This document shows positions 34,858-47,063 of a stretch of DNA of 64,000 nt, piece after piece; the stretch's first letter is position 1; each line of letters begins with the position of its first letter. Location: positions 5,399,001 through 5,463,000 of the forward strand of contig NC_134679.1 in assembly GCF_024713945.1 (NCBI RefSeq), in the 5' to 3' direction. The stretch is from Dermatophagoides farinae. Lineage: Eukaryota; Arthropoda; Arachnida; Sarcoptiformes; Pyroglyphidae. A program made the translations under genes and the position numbers. The notes under the pieces are model-generated. The model was not told the DNA's origin and searched no databases. It worked only from the letters and a program-made list of their open reading frames with translations.

Positions 34858-36606
34858 TTAATTTTGATAAATTATTGCTCCACCACTTGGATTCGTTCGA
34901 CAAAGAAATTTACATTGCCGTGATAAAGCTGATTCAAAATCTTGAGCATTTTCCTCATATACAAGGCTTACGGTACATCCACCCCAACCAGCTCCAGTTA
35001 AACGTGATCCAATGGCTCCATTTTCCAATGCTAATGCCACCAATTCATCCAATTGTGGTGACGAACATTCATACAGATCTCGACAGCTTTCATGTGATTC
35101 AATCATCAGCTGACCAAGATGTTCAACATCTTTGGTTGTGTCACAAACTTTTCGAAATTCTTGTACACGATATGCTTCTTCATAAACATGTTTGGCTCGT
35201 TGATAAAGTTTAAATTCTTCAATCGGTTCGCTTACACGGGATAGAAATATTTTATGCAATTCATTTGAATCGATTCCTTTGAAAAATAAAGATGAAAAGT
35301 TTTAAATATTTGAAACAATCAAAATAATCATTACGAACCAAGTATGGAACAGATTTCGGATTTAGTATAAAATTCTTTTTCCGAATCTAAAATCGATGCC
35401 AAATGTTCACCCATTTCTGCTAATGGAATAGCACTTGCCTGTTGTACTACCCATAGTTGATCACCAAGCTTATAACCAGCAATTTTACATCTCCGTGCAA
35501 TAACAGCAGCTGCCAAACGTGTTTCGGCAACTCGTGTATTATAATGGGCTGTTGCTGCCTTTTGCATTGATACACCACAATGGGCGACAAACCAACAAAC
35601 ACCTTCCGGTAAATCTACATTGGTCGCATTTAATTGTGGAATGAAATCGATAATCTTGGCTGATCCTTCTTCCGCTAACATTGCAATGGCTTGATCCATA
35701 CCACCCGAATCGGTACCAATATATCGTTCAGATTTAGTGCACAACAAAGCAATGTCCAATTTAGGAATCGGGGTCGATATTTTAACTGGGGTAAATATTA
35801 ATCAAAAAAAAAAAAAAAAAAAAAAAAAAAATAAAAATAGTGATTAAACAAACTGAATTAGATTTCTGTCAATCTAGATTCCATAATCTCATTGTCATGT
35901 CAAAAAAAAACGGAATTAATTAATTCAACCAATGTTCAGCTCGAAAATGGATTCTGTTAATTCAATTAATTCAGCTTACATCACTTTCCACTTTGTTATT
36001 GGTCAACAAAAATAAATCATATGTCTATGAAGCTAATTTAATGTACGATGATCTTATTTTTATACAATACTTACAAATAGATTGATGGTAAGAGATAAGC
36101 GTTGATAATGCTGAGGCACAAACCATTGCCGAAGAACTGGACAAGCCGGATGCAGCAGGTATCGTACCATGAACAAGAACATTCATTGATGGAACTGGTC
36201 CATCTATACAATATTTATCTACAATGCCTTTATATCCGCATAGAAAATAGTGATACCATTTTATTGATTTAGGAAATTCTATATCCGATTCTTCGATAGT
36301 CACTTCAGGATATTGATTATCAAAATTAGCTAGATGTAATAGACCAGAATCACTTGGACCAACAGCCATCATAATATCCTGGACGACAGCCATTGGTAAT
36401 ACGGAATAGCCACAATAATCAATATGTTCACCAATCAAATTAACACGTCCTGGTACTCGAACCAAAAATAATGGCCGAGATGAACCAAAATGTTTCTTAT
36501 ATTCATTGAATATACGTTGAACACGTTCAGATTGACGTAAATTATCCGGCAAATCAATAACCGGCACTATATTGGCCGAAATATAGTCAGAATCTTCGAA
36601 TGACAT
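34858..36606 (-). CDS. GALK2: GALK2-like N-acetylgalactosamine / galactose kinase
   Basis: A cytosolic GHMP-family kinase that phosphorylates GalNAc (or galactose) at C1. Three exons: 36606-36075, 35785-35339, 35276-34858; introns are 289 and 62 bp, and the joined frame gives 465 residues against 458 for human GALK2. Signatures in order: galactokinase motif GRVNLIGEHIDYCGYSVLPMA (about 54-74), GHMP ATP loop IPAASGLSSSSAMVCA (about 149-164), SERYIGTDSGGMDQ with the catalytic-region Asp, IFKLYQRAKHVY-like EEFKLYQRAKHVY, and GSRLTGAGWGGCTVS near the C-terminus. The CGYSVLPMA sequence and overall pattern fit GALK2 rather than GALK1. The first intron has 28 consecutive T on the coding strand shortly before its acceptor. 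The second exon ends at an unusual GTTCGT donor. Confidence 0.93.
35804..35831. repeat. Homopolymer A28 (T28 on the gene strand)
   Basis: An uninterrupted run of 28 A on the plus strand inside the first GALK2 intron. On the transcribed sense it is a T tract ending about 17 bases before the acceptor at 35786-35787, so it occupies the polypyrimidine-tract position. Confidence 0.9.
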
Positions 36607-37798
36607 CTATGGAAAGAATGAATTAATTAGTTAGAATTCAAGAATTTTTTTTTTGAAATTTCAATCAACTATACATATGAAATTTAAAACAAACTTTTTG
36701 TGGCAACAAAACGAAGAAAAAACTCAAAGCAAATGACAATGACAATGTCAATTTTTTATCGCCTTCACTATTTTTATTCGTCAAGTATTTTTTTTTTACC
36801 AAATCATATTGATTATTTCATTGATAAATGTCAATGTTTGAAACAATCAATTGATAAATTTATCAAAATGCTTTTTAAACAACCATTTACAAGGAAAATA
36901 TTGTTCATTGGTCTTTATTGATTATATTCATATATCGTTTATGGTGTTTGTCGATCAATCAATCAATCAATCAATGAATCAATGGCATGATTAAATTGTG
37001 ATTGTAAATGAAAAAATATTTACTTGTTCGGTTGATTAGTATTAGTGTGAATAATTTGGTAACCACCTTGGTATTTGAATTTGAAAAATTGTCGTATAAT
37101 TTAATTCGGTACAGGATGAATGAATGATCATCAAACTTTTATCTATCACATACAAAGATTAATAATTTTTTTTTCATTTATTGCATTAAATTATCTGAAG
37201 GAAGAAAATGTTATAAAAAAAAGCTCGAATCAAATCAAAAGATGTTGTTTGTGGATGGTTAAATTTCTGCAAAAAGATTGTCGTCACAAGATTGAAATGA
37301 TTGAATAAATTATTTGAAAAATGGAATGATTTGATTTGTCCGATACGATATATAATAATAATATATAAAACAAATAATGAACAAAAGTTTCAATGTCTCA
37401 TTCAAGAAAAAAAAGTATGTGATTGCATTTGTCATATAATACTGCTGCTGCTGCTGCTGTTGAATCGTTGTTTGTAATGAATCAATTCATCAATTTTGAT
37501 AATAATAATGGATAAGCAAGTCAATTATATAAACAACTCTTTTTCTGATATATTGAATGAACAATATGGGTAGTGGAATCGAACAATTGAATTCAACAAT
37601 AACATGGCAGCATAGAAAAATAATGATAACAAAAATAGAGAGGGCCAATATTGGCTAGCCGAAAATGGAATTTTCGTTTGTCATCCATACAAGGTTCTAT
37701 ATAAAGGGAAATGTTCATCATTTTGATGCAGACGATGTGTTTGATAATGATAATAATTCGTTTCATGACTAAATCGAATACATCATAATACACTGCAG

Positions 37799-37800
<2 letters not shown>

Positions 37801-37833
<33 letters not shown>
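37801..37833. repeat. (AC)n microsatellite
   Basis: About 33 bases of uninterrupted AC dinucleotide, one of the longest in the window. Confidence 0.95.
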
Positions 37834-37837
<4 letters not shown>

Positions 37838-38080
37838 ATATAGACTCTTCGTGTTCCAATGGTTTTTATCAAAATATCCATATAATAAATGTAGTTAGCT
37901 ATATAGAATGTATGTAATAATAATCACAGCTATTTTTCTATTTCGTTTGGTCTTGCGGACATCCCGTCATCTTTCGACAATTGATTTCATTCTTTTGAAC
38001 GAAATTCATCCAGTTTGTTTTGAGTGAAAAACATTTTAAAGTTTCATTTTTTTTTTGTTTTATTCTCGAGAGAGAGAAAG

Positions 38081-38168
38081 AGAGAGAGATAAGGCGTTAA
38101 AAACTTACCAAGCGATGAGTAGATAATAAATCATGAGAGAGAAGAGAGAGATAAGGCGTTAAAAACTT
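38081..38168. repeat. 26-bp direct repeat, two copies
   Basis: An identical 26-base unit occurs at 38081-38106 and 38143-38168. It begins with four GA steps and continues as ATAAGGCGTTAAAAACTT, so the identity extends well past the simple GA repeat. The copies are offset by 62 bases. Confidence 0.85.
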
Positions 38169-38325
38169 TTCTTTTTGACGATAAATTGACCAGCAATGAA
38201 TTCATTCATTCGATCAAATCGTTGGTTTTCTCGTTGATGAATTGACGATAGTTTTTTTTCACTGTCAATAGATGGCAGCGCTTTCATAAATTTTAAATCA
38301 AATACCGGCAATTTTAGCCCATAAT

Positions 38326-38331
38326 TTTATT
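38326..38331 (-). terminator. Possible alkaline phosphatase polyadenylation signal
   Basis: AATAAA on the minus strand lies 114 bases past the alkaline phosphatase stop. It is a candidate only, because the hexamer is frequent in this AT-rich DNA. Confidence 0.3.
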
Positions 38332-38444
38332 ATTAAATGAATTGAAAACTATAATCAGTTCTTTAATCCGAGTTTAATGAAAATAAAATATTAAAAGAAA
38401 AGAATATGGTCCAAACATTTGATGAAATAAAAAAGCGATCGTCA

Positions 38445-40352
38445 TTATCGCGTCACATTAAACAAGATACGAGCGATTATTAATATCGTAATGAAAAATA
38501 CAAGGCCAGCAATAATGAAAAAAATAATTAGCATTTCAGGTGTATCCATTATGAATGCTACAGCATTAGGTAATCGTGTTGTTGTTGTAGATGATGATGA
38601 TAATGATAATCTTAATAATTGTCGACAATGAATCTCTTTTTCATATGGTCCAATACAACTAGCAAATCCAATTGCATGTGCAATAAATGATTGTTCTAAT
38701 GTACCACCAAAAAGATGCGACATCGGACCGATACCAAATATTGCTACATCTTCACCTGAATGATATGATTTTTTTGTCGGCATAGCCGAATGAAATCGAT
38801 ATTTGAGATCATCTGAAAAATTTAATGCAAAGTCAAATGATAATTGAATTGATTATAAAATAACACAAACTTACGTGTAGCTTGTTCTAGAGTAACATTA
38901 GTCATATTCGAACGTTGAATAGTCGTTTGAAATCCTGGACCACTTGTATATGATAATGTTGTGAAAGGCAATTGATTGCCATCTTTACGTCGTGATAAAC
39001 CATTAATTCGATTACCACGTACAGAATAACCATTAATCACTAATGGCTGTGAATGATCAGCCGTAACAAGAAATAATGTATCTTGTTTTGGTAACAATTT
39101 ACGTGCCTTTCGTATGGCACGATCAAATTCCAAAACTTCATACAATGATAATGATGCATAGCCACGATGATGTGCTTGATCAATAAGACCGCCTTCGACC
39201 AGCAAAACAAAACCTTTATCATGTTTAGATAAAATTCTTATAGCTGCTTCAGTCATTTCGGACAATGAAGGTTCACCATCAATACTACGATCACGTAATT
39301 GATCGAATTCCATATGAGAATAATTGAATAAACCAAATAAAGATTTAATCTTGGAATAATTTAATGTTCGTAAACCACGAGTACTGTTGACGTAACCATA
39401 TTCAGTTTCATTCAATCCTGAATAACGTTGATTTTCTAGCCATTCTTCAATCAAATTTCGACCATCTTTTCGTTCGCCAAATTTTTCTTTTTCTTCACCA
39501 TTAATTCCTCGAGGATCTTTAATGAATTCGGGCAAAAAACCTTTACGGCCACCACCAAGTATAACACTTAATCTTTTACCCGGATCATTTTCGATCAATT
39601 GCAAAGCAATATCTTTGCATTCTGTTTCACTCAGGGTTCCATTTATGATCGATTCATCAATGTTGGATTCCCATTTTCTATTCTGTATATGTGCATATGC
39701 AGCAGCCGGTGTTGCATGTGTAATACGAGTTGTTGTAACCACACCAGCCACTTTACCAGCATTCAATGCCCAGGTAAATATTGAATCAATCGAATTTCGA
39801 TTAACGGAATCACAATCAGGATCATTACGTTTTACTTTGGCCGAAACACCTATTGTATTGAAATTATTTTTAACACCGGATAAAAATGCTGTAGCTGTGG
39901 CAGCCGAATCCGGTATTTGTTGATCAACATTATAGGTCTATAATATAACATGACAATTTAGAATTGGTAATATTATAAGCAATCAATGAACCACTTACCT
40001 TAATTAAAGCTGTGAAGGGAAAATTGTCCATTTCAAGCATTGCTTCTTCACCTTTACGAAGCTGTTGTTGGCCTTTAAGAATACGAGATGCAGTGATAGT
40101 ACTGATGCCCATACCATCACCAAGAAATAATATCACATTTTTAGCTGCTCGATTCGGTATCGGTACCGAATATTGTCGTTGTTTAAGATTTCGATATGCT
40201 TGTACATACCAATATAATGGATCGGTTTCGTCGAAAACATTATTATTATTATTATTATTGATGATTTCATTAAAATTATTATCATTTAATCTGGAAACAA
40301 CAATCGAAGATCCCACCACACCTGACAAAATAAATGCGGTCAAACAGAACAT
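38445..40352 (-). CDS. ALP: Membrane-bound alkaline phosphatase
   Basis: A zinc/magnesium phosphomonoesterase of the animal ectoenzyme type. Three exons: 40352-39999, 39937-38875, 38812-38445, with introns of 61 and 62 bp, give 594 residues. The ATG at 40352 is the first after an in-frame stop and opens a signal peptide (MFCLTAFILSGVVGSS). Active-site landmarks are LGDGMG (Asp79, metal), IPDSAATATA (nucleophile Ser129), THATPAAAYAH, EGGLIDQAHH, TADHSQ and HSGEDVAIF, so it should be catalytically competent. A poly-Asn insert lies near residues 32-38. After the catalytic domain come a Ser/Thr stretch and a strong hydrophobic helix close to the C-terminus (MLIIFFIIAGLVFFITILII), followed by ARILFNVTR. 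That polar end is atypical of a GPI signal, so a transmembrane anchor is possible. Substrate is unknown. Confidence 0.94.
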
Positions 40353-42935
40353 TCGAAATTTCTTGTTATTGTTGTACGTTTGTCAATGTTCGATTTGATC
40401 AAAAGAATTATCAACTTTTGAATGGTGGATATAAAAATATTTTCATATTGATCACAGGCTTTTTATAACATGGATGAATACAGGAAACCCAAAATAAAAA
40501 TGAAATGTATAGGAAAACAAAAAATGAATGATAATAATGATCGAATATACACACACACACACAACATATGCACATGCAACATGTTGGCACGTCAAGTTCA
40601 TTGAAAAAATTGACATTGTCTTGCTGTTGGGATAGCTGACACCAAAATAAAAAAAAAACAATCTTGTCTTTAAGCATTGTTGTTGCTGTTGTTATTCGAT
40701 TTCCTTTCATCCTTGATCATTGATTATGTATGTATTTCTATTTTTGAAGAAAAAAAAATGACATTATAGACTATTGAATAGATCAAGAAATGAAAAAAAA
40801 ATAATGGTAACTAATGGCGTTCAATGATCTTCAACGGTGATGTTGATGTTGATGATGATGATGATGATGATAATGATCCATGATCAGAACAATATTGAAA
40901 AAAAACATAATCAATACATTGATCTACCTAATGTGTTAAAAGATCATTGAAAAAAAAAGAATGCTAAAACATTGAACACGGCCAATGATGTATGTAGAAT
41001 GAAGAAAAAAAAGGTTTTTTCCTGTCAATGTAAAAACTTATTTCTTCCAAAGACACACACACACACACAAATCACCTTGTTCATTTTATCGAAGAAAAAA
41101 AAATCGAGACTTACATTTTTTTTGTTCTTGTTAAAATTCAATTTATAATAATTTATAATTATAATAATCATCAAATAATCAAGAATAAAGATAAATATTT
41201 TACAAAATTGTAATTATTGTTTTTTTTTTTTTGGTTTGGTTTAGCGTTTTTAGTTTGTTTGTTTGTTTGTTTGATCAATCGAACAGAAAAACTTTTGATC
41301 GACCATACACATAATCAATGACAATGATTGATGATGAGGGGCGTATGTTTGTCGAAACATTATTATCAAACACAAATATTATATAATGGATAATAATATT
41401 TTCAAAATACAATTGGTCATCAGATGATTGAAATGATGAATGAATGAAAAATCGGGACATGAAAATCAGCCATAAATTTTGTTTTTTATATAATAAAATG
41501 ACAATAATAATAATAACACACACACACATACACACACATAACTTGTCAACAATGGGAAAAGCACGGATTTAGATAAGATTTTGGGGGGTGGTGGTGGTGG
41601 TGGTAATGTTTTGTTTGTTTTTTTTTCATTGAAAAAATTATCAGTAGGGTCCCACATAACGACAAACAAAAATGTCGAATGTTTGAACCAATTATATTTG
41701 TTTCTTGTGTAAATGTGTCAATCAACCGTGTAACATACATCAAATGAATGAATAATGGCAATGGGAAAAAAATACAAAAAAAACAAAACGAAATCAAAAC
41801 AGCCAAAATACAAATGATGATGTTTGATATCACCGGATATTCTTGGTTGAACAATACGATTTTGTTTTTGTAGTTATTGATTTAAAAGAGGTTTGAAAGT
41901 GAAAAAGGAAAGAATTTAACCAGGAAAAAAATTGTCAATAGTCATGTCTGTTAACAGGAACCAGATTGAACGGTATTTATGGGGGCAATTCAATTTATAT
42001 AAATTGAAAAATTTGCATATCTTCTTATTTATATCGATGTAATTTTTTTATGTAAATAATTTTGTTGATGAAATAATTGTGTGTGTGTGTGTGTGTGTAA
42101 TAATGTTTCAACTGTTTAAGTAAAAATTTTGGTTGAAGCATTGAGACAAATCTATATTTTGATTCGATGATGATTCTATGTATACCGTATGTTTCTGTTT
42201 GTATTGGTGTCTGTTTCTCATCGTTTGAAATCAAATTATTTAATTGGAAAATTATAATGACACTTTTTTTATGCATGAGAGGATTGGATTTTGTGCATTA
42301 TTATTATAGTAAAAAGGAAGGGGTGTGTGTGAGTCTGTTTATAATATAAATCCCGTACCATCAAATGGATGTGTGTGTGTTGTTTAGTTATGTACTCATC
42401 GCGGTATTTGGAGGAAAAAGAAAGAAAACAGCAACAAATATTAAGACGAAACAAGCGAAAGAGAGAGAGAGAGAGAGAAACAGAAAAATGATTAACAAAA
42501 AAAAATTTGCTGATTTTTCAAAGTATAACTTCTTTTCTTGAAAAGTTTTACAAGTTTTTTTTATAAGAATTTTGTTGAAATTTATCATTGATGATGATGA
42601 TGATGATGATGATGAGGATGAATGATGTAATGACAGTCAAATGTTATGATGATGAATTTAGATCAAACTCAAACACACATGAATTAATGATGAAATTGGA
42701 TGAAACAAGTTAAGTTATTGGTTGAATCAATTTGACCTTCCCTTGATTTGAATTTGTCTTTGTTGTTTGTTTGTTTTTTTTCTGTCGATTTAGGCTTAAT
42801 ATGATCTCAGGTCAGGTCAAGTAAAATGTATATGTGATCACAATTAATGGAAATGAATCAAACCGATCAATGACACATATGTTGTTGATTGATCTGTTTG
42901 ATTCAATCAATTGTTCAAAAAAAATTAGAATATGC
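40353..42935. other. Intergenic stretch between DGK-theta and alkaline phosphatase
   Basis: No gene was seen. Repeats include CA runs at 40549-40562, 41049-41068 and 41517-41536, a GAT array 40850-40872, a GTTT array 41252-41273, a TG run 42078-42098, GA 42460-42478 and GAT 42588-42613. It holds the alkaline phosphatase promoter at the left and the DGK-theta 3' flank at the right. Confidence 0.5.
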
Positions 42936-45900
42936 TCATTCAGTTTCGGAGAATATTTTCTCTAGTTTTCCTCCTTCATCTTTTTCACGTATACGACGTG
43001 TACCAGTTGATCCTATTACTTCGGTGGCAGTTGTTGTTGTTGTTGTTGAAGTTACTGAGGTTACCGATGATGATGATGATCCCGGTTCTGAACCACCCGG
43101 TAATGATGGTTCAGTATTACGGCGTTTCATTTTTGATTTACGCAACATTGTGGCCTAAACAATTGTAATGATTTTAATTAAATATAATTAATCAAATGAA
43201 TGAAGAATAATAACCTTGAGAGCAGATTTAAGTATCACGACTTCACCAGGTGATTGTATCCAAGGTTCGCCGTCCACTTGGACTGGCATATCGGTTAAAA
43301 TTTTTATTCGAATCTAGAATTTCGATTGATCAATATTGATTCATAATAAAAAAAAGATTGATAATATAATAATGAAGATTGTCAGTGTAAAATACTTACA
43401 TGTCCACCTTGAGCAATACGTTTTGCACTGCTAAGACCGCTCTGTATTTGTCCCATGTGTACAACACCATTTACACCGACAATTTCTAACATTCCATCAT
43501 AATGATTTGGTTTCGAAAATTGATCATCTTTTTCTGGTCCCCATGGATTGGCACCAGATCCCCAACTAGTTGTTTTTAAATGAAAAATTATAAATGTGTT
43601 ATCATCATAATTGATTATTTACCTTAAAATATTTAAAATAATAATTCCTTCGACTTTTGAATCCAATACGACATGTTTACCATCCACTTCTAGACGTATA
43701 TCTTTATTAAAATTTTGCCATGATTTACGGCTAACCATTTTTTTCAAGCCCATTTTAACATAAACACCTTTATTATGTAATCTGAAATTTGAAAATTTAA
43801 AAAATTGAAAATAAATTAAATCAAAATAAATAATAATTTGGACTGAATAACACTTACCGACTATTGAAACGTTCCGGATTTTCTTCACGAGCATTATGAA
43901 ATCCAAGACAAAGATCGGCATCAATTCCTAGCCCAAAATAATTATTCATAACCATAATGGCTGTACTATCTTCTTGATTCGATGATTGACGTTCACCGGT
44001 AGGATCGGCTGAACGACCCGTTTCTTCTTGATGTATAACAACAGTCCAACGATCTAAACGAATCTCTTCAGCATCGATAACATCTTTCAATACGGTTATT
44101 GGATCTTCTTGTCCGGTGTATCCAGGACCCCAACGTAAAACTCTAGCCAAATCATTTCCAGTGCCAAGAGGAACAATTGCACATGGAGGTGATTGACATT
44201 CAGAATCTTGACCAACATTATCGAGACATTGTAGTACCCATCCAACGGTACCATCACCACCACAGACCAATATTTTATAATCTTGGATGTGTCGGAATAC
44301 GTACAAACTATGAACAAAATGAATTACAACATTAATCTATAAATATAAAATCCAGTAATGAATAAATAAACATACCCGGGTAATGGACCACCATTTTCAA
44401 GGTCATACACTTGATAAGGGTTGAGCAGCTTACGGAATGATGATATCAGCTCTAAACCTTGACAACCACCACTTTTAACATTAACAAATACCAACAAAGG
44501 CTAATCGCGAGTAATAAAATAGAATAAAATTATAATTGCAGTTTGTTTGCAGAGGATATAGTCATAATAATCACTTACACGAACACCTTTTGGAACCATT
44601 TCGGGCATTATATTTGGTAATAATAAAACTAATAAATTCTTTTCATCATAAACACTTTCTCTTAACATATAATAAGCTTTGACAGCGATATCGGCATTAT
44701 CATATGTCAATATCATTGAACCATATTCATAATAGATTGGACCAATTTGACGATATTTATATGCTATATTAATGAATGAATGAATATTTAAAAAAAAAGA
44801 AAAGTTGGCATGAAACAACAAAAAAACGTATCAAAATACTAAACACTTACGTTTTCCAAGGAACTCGACAAGAATACGTTCATAATGACGTTGAGAAAGA
44901 TTGGCCGGTAGATTACCAACAAATATGGCTACACTTGAACAATAAACTTCATCTACTTGTTGTAAATAGAATCGAGTATTTTCTTTTTGGCGAATCGATT
45001 CCTAGATTATTCATAAAGTATTTATGAAAAAAAAGGAAAAAGATAACAATCATTACAAAATACATACTCTAGCCAATCCTTTAATTATGGCCCAAGGACT
45101 TTCATTATTATCCATGGTTCGTTCATGAACACCTTGAAAATTGAAAATGAAAATGGTAAAGTTTCAAATTCAAAGTATAATTATTATTAAAACTTACATC
45201 CTTTCTCCAACGATACTTCAACTAATCGATAACGATTTAAATCGGATGAATCAAGTCCAAATTGATCTAATGCCTCGACCATTACTTCATCAACACCGGT
45301 ATCGATTGTTACCGTAATAACACGATAAGTATCTGTGACACTAGAGAAGAAAAAATTTTTAATTTATGAAAAAATATTAGATTTCTAGATTGAATTACTT
45401 TAATCGTCCAGGATAAACACGAATCGTTCCTTCATCTGGGTTGGGTGGTTTGTAACGAAAAAATAGACCACATCTTTTGCCTTCGGTTCTAATTAGGCTT
45501 TGTACGGGCATAAAATCAGAAATTTCTCTTTCTGGTCGAGCTATATTAATTATTATTAAAAAGATGAGGAGAAATTAATTAAGTAAGCTGGACACAAATT
45601 TAAAACACTTACCATAAGCATCTGTTATGATATAATGTCTAGGATCATCATGAATATGAAATGAACGTAAACAAGCAGCTACTATTTGATCTTTATTAGC
45701 ATTTCTAGATATAGTTATCGTACGATAAGTTTTACGCTTCATTGAAGCATTTCCATCAAATACTTTGATTGTTTCTGTAATGAATACAAAACAATTTGAA
45801 TTGCTTTACAATCATCATTAAAAACATCAATACCTTCATCTTTGTCTTTGTCTTTAGGCGATGGAAATTCATCAGAATCTTTGTCACCACGTCTATCGAA

Positions 45901-47063
45901 TTCAGGTGTTTCTTCTGGCAATATTCGGGCTAAAATTTCAAATATTATTATTAAAATATTCTATACATCTTTTAAAAAGAATTTAATAATCTTACGTGTT
46001 TGTGATTCTTTTTTACGTTGAACACCAATAATAGTTTCTAATGGTACATCGGTACGTGGTATACTGACAGAAAATGGTGGTAACATGATTGATTGTAGCC
46101 AACCGAAATTACATTCAATCGATAAATGTCGATAACAAGCTGCATGTGCCTGTGATTCATTCATATATTGATTGATTGATAGATGATTAATTTACATAAT
46201 GGATTTTTAAAAGACAATAATAATAATAATAATTCACTTACAGTAATACCACACCATTCACAACGCATACCAGCTAAACACTCAGTAGACCAACAAGTTT
46301 TTTTACAATAATGACATTTCGAATTAGCTGGAAGATTTCCTTCCCTCCAATGATGAGTTTGAACAACTTCTTTCTGTTTTGAGAAAGAAAAATTCAGAAT
46401 TAGAATCTGGATAGATAAAAAAAACACTATATTCTGATCAGTGATACGTACGAGCTCTTGTTCCGGTACATAAGTGGCACATTCTTTACAATCAGGTACG
46501 CTAAAATCCTGACATTCAACATGTACACAATATTCACATACTTCACATCGAACGGCACTTTGATCTTCAATTCTTTTTCGACAAACATTACAAAATTTTC
46601 GTTTTAAATGTCCTTCAGTCCAACAATGTGGTACAGGATTCTATTAAAATCGAGAATAAAATTGATTGATTAAAATTGCAGCAAAATTTTCCAATATCTT
46701 TTACCTTTATCACATTGGTGGCAACGGTTGAACATGGTGAAACTACAGTTTTTAAACATCGTTCATGTACAACAAAATTACAAACTATTAAATGATTTGA
46801 TGAAAAAAAAATTGTTAAAATTAGATTTGATAAAATAGAAAGCAAATTCAATTCTACTCTATACCTTCACAAATGAAACCCTGGCCAATAAGACCCCATA
46901 ACATATCGGTACAATGATGACAATAAGTTGGTTTATGGAATGTTTTCTTTGAAAAATAATGGCCATGACCAAATTGATCATATGGAACACCGGAATCAGA
47001 TGTTGGGCTAGGATTTTCAACCGTTGATCCGGATATCCGTGATAAGTTTACATTGTTGGCCAT
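42936..47063 (-). CDS. DGKQ: Diacylglycerol kinase theta
   Basis: Phosphorylates diacylglycerol to phosphatidic acid, ending DAG/PKC signalling. Eighteen exons: 47063-46865, 46784-46705, 46640-46452, 46373-46242, 46149-45996, 45929-45834, 45774-45613, 45540-45399, 45340-45198, 45132-45068, 45001-44851, 44763-44579, 44500-44376, 44307-43858, 43781-43623, 43565-43400, 43313-43215, 43154-42936. All introns are GT-AG, 57-92 bp, and the total of 2916 bases gives 971 residues. Three C1 zinc fingers (about 35-84, 98-145, 163-213; [21 protein letters not shown] is the first) and Ras-association-like segments (about 285-430) precede the catalytic domain, which starts near 567 ([11 protein letters not shown]) with ATP loop CGGDGTVGW (about 622) and [14 protein letters not shown]. 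The accessory domain ([13 protein letters not shown] onward) follows. Three C1 domains plus this order identify the theta type. The Ser/Thr-rich tail is probably disordered. Confidence 0.95.

Larger units (their letters stand above)
36607..38444. other. Intergenic stretch between alkaline phosphatase and GALK2
   Basis: No gene was supported. It contains an AATC array (36954-36975), a CTG array (37443-37460), a long CA run (37801-37833), GA-rich tracts and a duplicated 26-bp unit at 38081 and 38143. The GALK2 promoter should lie at the left end and the alkaline phosphatase 3' untranslated region at the right end. Confidence 0.5.

Noticed and set aside
34858-36606. GALK1-type galactokinase
   Set aside because: CGYSVLPMA, YIGTDSGGMDQ and FKLYQRAKHVY follow GALK2 throughout; substrate remains untested.
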